Shown: positions 58,010-64,000 of the stretch, in pieces
Layout: every line of letters begins with the position of its first letter
Position numbering within the stretch: the stretch's first letter is position 1
Made by a program: the position numbers and the translations under genes
Assembly: GCF_000224145.3 (NCBI RefSeq)
Contig: NC_020177.2
Location: 2,305,483-2,369,482 of the forward strand
From: Ciona intestinalis
Lineage: Eukaryota > Chordata > Ascidiacea > Phlebobranchia > Cionidae
Reading direction: 5' to 3'
Length of the DNA: 64,000 nucleotides
Notes under the pieces: model-generated
What the model saw: the letters and a program-made list of their open reading frames with translations, nothing else
Told to the model about the DNA's origin: nothing
The model's database searches: none

Positions 58010-58070
58010 TAAATGTTCAAAACATGTAGGTAGATATAATGTCTCATAACTACATGATTTTGGCAACGTA

Positions 58071-60230
58071 CTATAAACCGTTGAACTTTGAATATGTCTT
58101 GTTACTTCGTGTTCGTTTTGACTGGATATTCAGTAAACTTTTTTTCGAATCATCGTCCGACGTTTCATCGCCGCTAGACGGAGGTGTTGAGCTATTTTTA
58201 CTCCACGTAATATTCTCGCATCGGCAAGCATGAGGTCCTTGGTATCTTCCATAAGCCGACATACAAGATTTGGTGTAGAGTAAACTTAATAAGAGATCGA
58301 GGAGAAAACCAACGATTTTAATGTCGACCTGAAAACACAAAAATCAAATTTAAATAACTTGAACTTTTAAATTGAAAAAATATCATAGTGGGTTGGGAAA
58401 AATGGGACACCTTTTAATTTCATTTTCTCGTCCCATTTCGTAGTAAACAAAGAACATTCAAAGAAATATAAAACAGTCTCCCAACGACTCCCATAGACCG
58501 TTGATAATTGTTCAAAACACGATCAGGATATTTAGATATTATGTGCTAAAGGTGTCCCGTCGTACTGTATTCAGTTAAAAATGAACTTACCTCAACGTGG
58601 TGTTCGTAAAATTTGGGAATATCAATTATCGATGAAAGAGAACAAAGCATGAAACCGGTCGCCGTTACCAACGAGTGTATGTAATCCTGTAACATGTATT
58701 TTAACATCGTAAAGGTTTTAACAGCTAATATTTAAATATCATTCATTCTTCTCAGAAGTGAAAACGAAGTATTTATACAATATACAGTAGGGTGGGGTAA
58801 GATGGCACATGTTTTCATTCTCTTTTCCTGTCCCATTTTGTAGTAAACTCGAAATTTCTACAAAACTATATAAGCGTAGTCCCGCGACACTTAAAAAAGC
58901 TTTGTTTATTGTTCAAAACCCGATCGGGAAATGTGGGATTTAAGTGCTAACGATATCCCATCTTACCCCACAGTATTTTTTTAGCTGTAATGGTTATTGC
59001 TGATGCTAAAGTTTTCATTCAGTGTCTTGCAACGTCATTAGGCTTTAAGGGCTTTGATTAGTTGATTTCAAGTCTTGAATACGTAGACCTCCATTTACGA
59101 ATCATGACCTTTATATTAGTGAGGGAAAAGATGGGACACCTTTAGCACATAACATCCAATTATCCTGATCGTGTTTTAAACAATTAACAACGGTCTATGG
59201 GAGTCGTTAGGACACGGTTTTATAATTCTTTGAATGTTCTTTGTTTATTACCAAATGGGACAAGAAAATAGAATGAAAAGGTGTCTCATCTTCCCCCATA
59301 ATATATTACGAATTATTACCGACAGTTTCTTAAGACATTGTATCGTGCACTCATAACACTTTATAACATTATGCTGTGCGGAAGTTTAAAAGTACGAATA
59401 TTTAACTCACCCCGTAATCCCATGACCAGCCATGCTCTTTCTGGACTTTATACATCGAGTCCATCTCCTCGTACCCGCCGCAAACTGGACACACCATTTC
59501 CCGCTGATTTCCCAATCCTCCCCTTCTTCCCTTACGGGTCAAAATCAAGATGGCGGACGTGGTGACGAGAGAGCACCACAGCACGATACGGTGCAAGTCA
59601 ATGTTAGGAAACTCTCCTCTCCGCCATTCAATGTTAAGGCATGCGAGGAAAAACAAACCGACTTCAGTGACCACTAAGTCGAGTATCACCAAAATCTGTG
59701 GAAAAAAAACGAAATGCATTTTAAAGTATTGTGCAAAAATTAGATTTAGTACCGTGGGGTAAGATAAAATACTTTTAGAACTTAAATTAGATATATAGTA
59801 GAATGGGGAAGATGGGACACCTTTTCATTCTATTTTCTCGTACATTTTGGTAGTAAACAAAAAACATTCAAAGAATTATAAAACCTTGCCCACGCGACTT
59901 TCATAGACCATTGTTAATTTTTTAAAACACGACCAGGATATTTATATATTTTGTGCTAAAGGTGTCCCATCTTCCCCCACCCCACTATAGTACCGTGGGG
60001 TAAGATGGGATAACGTAAGCTATTAATTCCCATATTTTATGATCGTGTTTGATCGAGAATGAAAAGGTGTCCCATCTTTCCCCACCCTACTATATGTATT
60101 TATGTCTATAGTTCCAAGTTTAACTTACAATTTGCACGACTTTTGTACAAACATGAGGTGTCTTGATGCAACAACAATCACTCGAAGACTCACAACAGCG
60201 ACAACAATCCCGGCATTTCTTTGACTTCAT
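58071..60230 (-). CDS. Unidentified four-TM protein with Cys-rich N-terminus, 246 aa, four exons
   Basis: Minus-strand exons 60129-60230 (ATG at 60230), 59411-59695, 58591-58686 and 58071-58328 (stop TAG) all join at phase 0 with GT/AG ends (donors GTAAGT or GTGAGT). Residues 1-28 contain nine cysteines (MKSKKCRDCCRCC, DCCCIK). Likely membrane segments: about 31-54 (VVQIILVILDLVVTEVGLFF), 66-87 (IVLWCSLVTTSAILIL), 132-152 (LVTATGFMLCSLSSII) and 164-180 (IKIVGFLLDLLLSLLY). The second loop has a CPVC motif (103-106) and is charged. The tail (181-246) is hydrophilic with SGDETSDDDSKK and basic ends. I do not recognise the family; a tetraspan-like or MARVEL-like topology is possible but unproved. 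Confidence 0.75.
58383..58570. mobile_element. MITE in intron of the four-TM gene
   Basis: CATAGTGGGTTGGGAAAAATG start, GGTGTCCCGTCGTACTGTA end (right arm shortened). Confidence 0.85.
58783..58976. mobile_element. MITE in intron of the four-TM gene
   Basis: TACAGTAGGGTGGGGTAAG start, TCTTACCCCACAGTA end. Confidence 0.85.
59113..59306. mobile_element. MITE in intron of the four-TM gene
   Basis: ATATTAGTGAGGGAAAAGATG start, CATCTTCCCCCATAATATA end. Confidence 0.85.
59793..59989. mobile_element. MITE in intron of the four-TM gene
   Basis: ATATAGTAGAATGGGGAAG start, CCCCCACCCCACTATA end. Confidence 0.88.
59987..60094. mobile_element. MITE, internally deleted, abutting the previous copy
   Basis: About 108 bp: TAGTACCGTGGGGTAAGATG start and CCCCACCCTACTATA end, central part missing; shares the end of the preceding copy. 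Confidence 0.75.
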
Positions 60231-61534
60231 ACCAACACGTGACCGGAACGATTACGTCATCACAGGCAGTTACGTCACAACAGTAAAACACGTCATGCTT
60301 TCTAGAAATTGGACATGTTTTCGGTTTACTGCATGGCATTTGCTTAAAATATGAAAGCTTTTAAATAAATTAATAAATCCGTCTCTCATCTGTCGCTTTT
60401 TTCTTCTTCCATTTAAAAATGTTAAATTAAAAAAAATGTATATACTACAAAAACCTGTATGTCTGCATAATTAAGTTTTAACTCTACATTCGTTCTAATT
60501 CAGCATGTTTGAACTCAGTTTTACCTTATCAGAAATCAAATACCAAAGCGGTAGATTACAACATTTTCATGTTGTCCTCGTGGTATGCGTTATACATAGA
60601 ACTAATAACCTGGGATACATCACTGCGGTCTCTATACTGCTTATTATAACTATAAGTCCCTGACTACTTGGGCGCTCACTCATGTCACTCTCGAAACGTG
60701 AAAAGCATCAAAACTTCAGTTTACTTTCACCACGGTCTACTGGTCACTAAAAGAACTTAGTTCAGCTTATTTCAACACAAAGTATGCGGAAACTTTGGTA
60801 CCGTTTTTGACTGGTAACTGTGCGCTTGATTAATTGAATTTATTTCCTAACCCTTTGTTCTGCTCACAATGTAGCTTTGTTGGTTTAGGTACGCAGTTAT
60901 GTCTGCTGTTGCTGTACAATTCAAACACTGCATTCAAATACAGAGTAGTCTAAAGCTGCCACTTCAGTTTAAACGCAGTTAATTTTTAACCAGGCCAACT
61001 ACATTTTACAAAATTAGAGTACCGCATATCCAAACTGACTTTGCCATACAACGTACTAATTCCGTTATATCCATAACAGTTTAGCTCGTTAGTCATGCAT
61101 ATATGTATAATTCGCTGACGAATTTAGCTACCATGCTACCAATGCATTCAACTTTTAAATTAATGTGTCAAATTGTTTCCTATAGACCTATAGTGTACTG
61201 TCGCTTCGCTAACGTCTGTATTTCTATCATGTTCACAACTAAGCAGTTAGGTAAATGAACGGTTCGCTTGGTTTCTTATGCGTAACATTAGTCACGGCTT
61301 GTCTTTAATAAGAAACGACTTTTCACGCATTGTGGGCTACCACAGTTCGAAAATTCCTCACTACTTTCTGTTTACTTGAATCGTAAAGCCTCGGGCGAAA
61401 TAGCCGCGGTAAACTATTTCAAAAACAAATTTGAAAATTTGCGTTTTCGGAAAGCACGGGCTAAAAATTTCATTTCAAATGAGTAAAATTCTATGAAACC
61501 TGGGATTTAGGCGGCAGTTAGTCTATTAGTAAAA

Positions 61535-61576
61535 ACCAGAGTCCGTATATAAACATGTTTATATACGGACTCTGGT
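61535..61576. repeat. 42-bp perfect palindrome
   Basis: The two 21-bp arms are exact reverse complements with no spacer, centred between 61555 and 61556 (AAACATGTTT). It could extrude as a cruciform or act as a symmetric binding site. Confidence 0.97.
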
Positions 61577-62446
61577 AAAAAAACAGACTATTTTTAAGCG
61601 CTTGCAAAAGTGATTCATATAAGTAAACCCTAAAGCATTGCGTTATTACGATTTTATATAAACACCTCAATTATTAACCTGTATACCTGTTTCACGTCTT
61701 AAATTTAAAATCGTACATATAATTGATTTGTTTCTTACGTCGTATGGCTTAAATTTGACTTCATTTACTAAAACCTAAATTAAAAAAATTCAGCGACCTA
61801 ATTTTGTGTTAGCTACACAATACCTGAAAATCCGGTTAAGTAATAGATACACCTTTATCAGTGTACCGCACACATACAGTCTACAAAGTATATTAGTGTA
61901 ACCTGTATACGGACGTTGCGGAAATAACGGTCCTGTCATATTACTCACAAAGGTAAACCATAAGTATTGTATAGGGTAGCAAAGATCGCCATCTATTGTG
62001 AAACGCGTGTGTTGTTATTATAATCATACAATTTGTATGACTTTAACTGTCAGTCTATAGTTCGGTATTACTCGTAAAATAATGATTTGAATATTTGATT
62101 TAAATTATTCAGTATCGTTTTATCGTTGCTTTCGGTCTGGTCTACTATACTATAAAATTTAGGTCAAACAGGTCAATCTTTACAAAACAATTAAACGAAT
62201 GTTTCAATAACATGCTTTAGCTACTTTCACGTTAGTGTCCCGTATTATGGTAATTATGTAGTCCTGGGACCCAGATCATCCTTTGGCTTACAGCTTACCT
62301 TCTGCCGTTAAAATTGTTCTTAGGTTTGCTTTAGTGCGCCTAAAAGTTTTATGTACACCTGTTCACACATTCCTAAAAGGCATAAAAACGCTGTTGTAGT
62401 CGTTCTTGCTGTTTTTGTGTTTTACTGAATTAAAACTGAAATATTA

Positions 62447-62604
62447 TATATAGAAGGGTGGGGAAAATGGGACACATTTTTTTCTATTTTCTCGTTCCAT
62501 TTGGTAGTAAACAAAGAACATTTAACGAATTATAAAACCGTTTCTTCATGACTCCCAGATATAATGTGATAAAGGTGTCCCGTCTTTCCCCACCCAACTA
62601 CATA
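62447..62604. mobile_element. MITE, internal deletion
   Basis: TATATAGAAGGGTGGGGAAA start, CTTTCCCCACCCAACTA end; lacks the CCATAGACCGTTGTTAATTG block. Confidence 0.85.
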
Positions 62605-62829
62605 TTAATATACACACCTGTTTTATACCCACTTAAACGAACCAGGTGTGTTGTATAGGTTGTAGCTTCCCTTATGTCACTGATATTTTATCTCGGTTTT
62701 AAAAGAAAAAAGACAAAAGATTAAAAAAGTGAAACGTATGCTGGAACGCTGGAAAACTAGCATTTTTTTAATGTAATATAAATTGATTTCATATGTATTG
62801 TTGGACAAAGTGCCCCTAAATTTATTTAA

Positions 62830-63023
62830 TTTCGACATTGTATCGTCTGTAGGGTGTAACAGAGTCGCGCTTTTTATATCAAAACATGATATCTTTTTGT
62901 TATCAATAACCGTGTTTTAACCGTTGTTTTACCGTTACTACCAGTCTTTTCGCTTTTGTAGACTCTCTTGTTCTTTGTTATCGTGATCAAGGGAACGAAA
63001 TAAATTTCATTCATTCATAAAAC
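62830..63023 (+). repeat. Dispersed repeat B, longest copy
   Basis: CGTCTGTAGGGTGTAACAGAG, GCTTTTGTAGACTCTCTTG and GAAATAAATTTCATTCATTC tail; looks like a non-LTR retroelement 3' end, no ORF. Confidence 0.65.
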
Positions 63024-63061
63024 GCAAACGCACGAGGGCGGAAGAGGTTATGGTGGTGATA

Positions 63062-63300
63062 TCTTTAGACAACTTACATGCTCAACAAGAAAAACTGTTT
63101 GACGAGAACAGATCTATATGACCACTTACGTGCTCAACAAAAAAAACTGTTTGACGAAAAGAGATCTATATAACCACTTACGTGCTTAACAAGAAAAACT
63201 GTTTGGCAAAAAGGGATCTATTAGATCACTTACGTGCTTAACAAGAAACACTATTAGACGAAAAGAGATTTATTAGATTACTTACGTGCTCAATTGTACA
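63062..63300. repeat. 57-bp tandem array, four units
   Basis: Units contain ACTTACGTGCTCAACAAGAA, AAACTGTTTGACGAAAAGAG and ATCTATATGACC; a TACGTG/CACGTA-type core recurs in each. Confidence 0.85.
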
Positions 63301-64000
63301 TAAAGCTATGCACACACATATAGGGCAACCAAGAACGCGGGGAATTTAAATCCACCGCGTCAATCATTTTGATTAGCCGACGTCTCCTGCTTTTCGTTGA
63401 TTCCCCGGGCATGTAAAACGTCGTCTTTACTAACACGTTGCAACTACACAAGTCAGTTTGGATGAAGCAGCGACACAGCTACAAGCACTGTTTTGATGAA
63501 CTCAGTGCAGGATTATATTTGTTTCTTCTATAAAAGTTGAAGTTAAGTACTATTGCTATACTGTTTACTGCTACTTAATTTTAAACAATGATCGTATTTA
63601 GTTATTTACCGTTGCCTATTCATAAACTAATATTTTAATATACTTACACTAGAATATGATTATTTATGAGTATATTATAGAAGTATTTGTAAACCTATTA
63701 TAATAATTTAGTATTGTGCCTTGCGATTAGTATTCTTATTTTATTTTCATTCTATTTTAGTATTTAACATTTTTTTTAGCTTCGGTTCTTAAGTTTGTCA
63801 CAGTACACGTCACTCGCGACGTGACATCGGTTTACAGAATCGCTGCGTTACGTCACAATACGTCTGTATGACATCGCGTCGTAACCGCTTCGCCATCGCT
63901 CGCGTATATTACGTCATAGTCAGGTTCACGCCCGAGAACACACGTTTGCGAGTTAACATTACGGTTTCTTCTATGCGCTTGACGTTTTTTTCATGGGGCC

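Larger units (their letters stand above)
56607..58070. other. Intergenic region between convergent NUP188 and minus-strand gene
   Basis: Three MITE copies (56890-57052, 57373-57567, 57814-58009) fill much of it; no exon recognised. Confidence 0.65.
60231..64000. other. Region without recognised genes
   Basis: Upstream flank of the minus-strand four-TM gene. It holds a MITE (62447-62604), a type-B retroelement tail, a perfect palindrome, a 57-bp tandem array and a CG-richer end (63790-64000) with TGACGTCA-like words. No spliced gene could be supported. Confidence 0.6.

Noticed and set aside
59432..59762. Two plus-strand ORFs of 70-81 residues
   Set aside because: Antisense of the hydrophobic exon 59411-59695 of the minus-strand four-TM gene.

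Overview
ORGANISM. The window is nuclear DNA of a tunicate, almost certainly Ciona (C. intestinalis/robusta type). The genes are intron-rich and chordate-like with short introns. The DNA is AT-rich and full of two compact repeat types typical of Ciona: a tRNA-derived composite SINE ending in ATTCATTCATT, and a roughly 200-bp terminal-inverted-repeat MITE starting TAGTAGGGTGGGG. Three runs of N (28080-28129, 42906-43030, 51681-51805) mark scaffold gaps, so this is a draft assembly. LAYOUT. (1) 145-788, plus strand: the last two exons of cullin-5 (CUL5). (2) 1835-7933, minus strand: a five-exon gene for a 216-residue acidic, low-complexity protein I cannot name. Its introns and flanks hold many MITEs. 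(3) 10624-42277, plus strand: fifty exons that join in frame into the first 2,332 residues of midasin (MDN1/Rea1), the dynein-like AAA ATPase of 60S ribosome maturation. The N-terminal region and all six AAA modules are present. The linker, D/E-rich region and MIDAS domain are absent. (4) 43170-56540, plus strand: twenty exons for the C-terminal 992 residues of nucleoporin NUP188. Its N-terminal part is absent. (5) 58071-60230, minus strand: a four-exon gene for a 246-residue, probably four-TM protein with a cysteine-rich N-terminus, family not recognised. (6) 60231-64000: no gene recognised; it holds a MITE, a retroelement tail, a 42-bp perfect palindrome and a 57-bp tandem array. MAIN POINTS. 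No novel defence, toxin or mobile-gene system was found. First, MDN1 loses its 3' half and NUP188 its 5' half at the same 125-N gap, so the scaffold probably joins unrelated sequence there; because both sides are phase 0, a gene finder could make a false in-frame MDN1-NUP188 fusion. Second, two blocks of exons (MDN1 exons 27-29, NUP188 exons 12-14) are each present twice around a gap with allele-level differences, most simply both haplotypes laid end to end. These copies record MITE presence/absence and a 37-bp VNTR of about 14 versus 6 units. Third, in several introns a minisatellite array runs straight into the 3' splice site and repeats its polypyrimidine-CAG sequence, giving ladders of decoy acceptors. 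THE GENES TOGETHER. CUL5 (ubiquitin ligase scaffold), MDN1 (ribosome export-stage remodelling) and NUP188 (nuclear pore inner ring) are housekeeping genes. Nothing shows that they are functionally linked, and the MDN1/NUP188 adjacency is doubtful.
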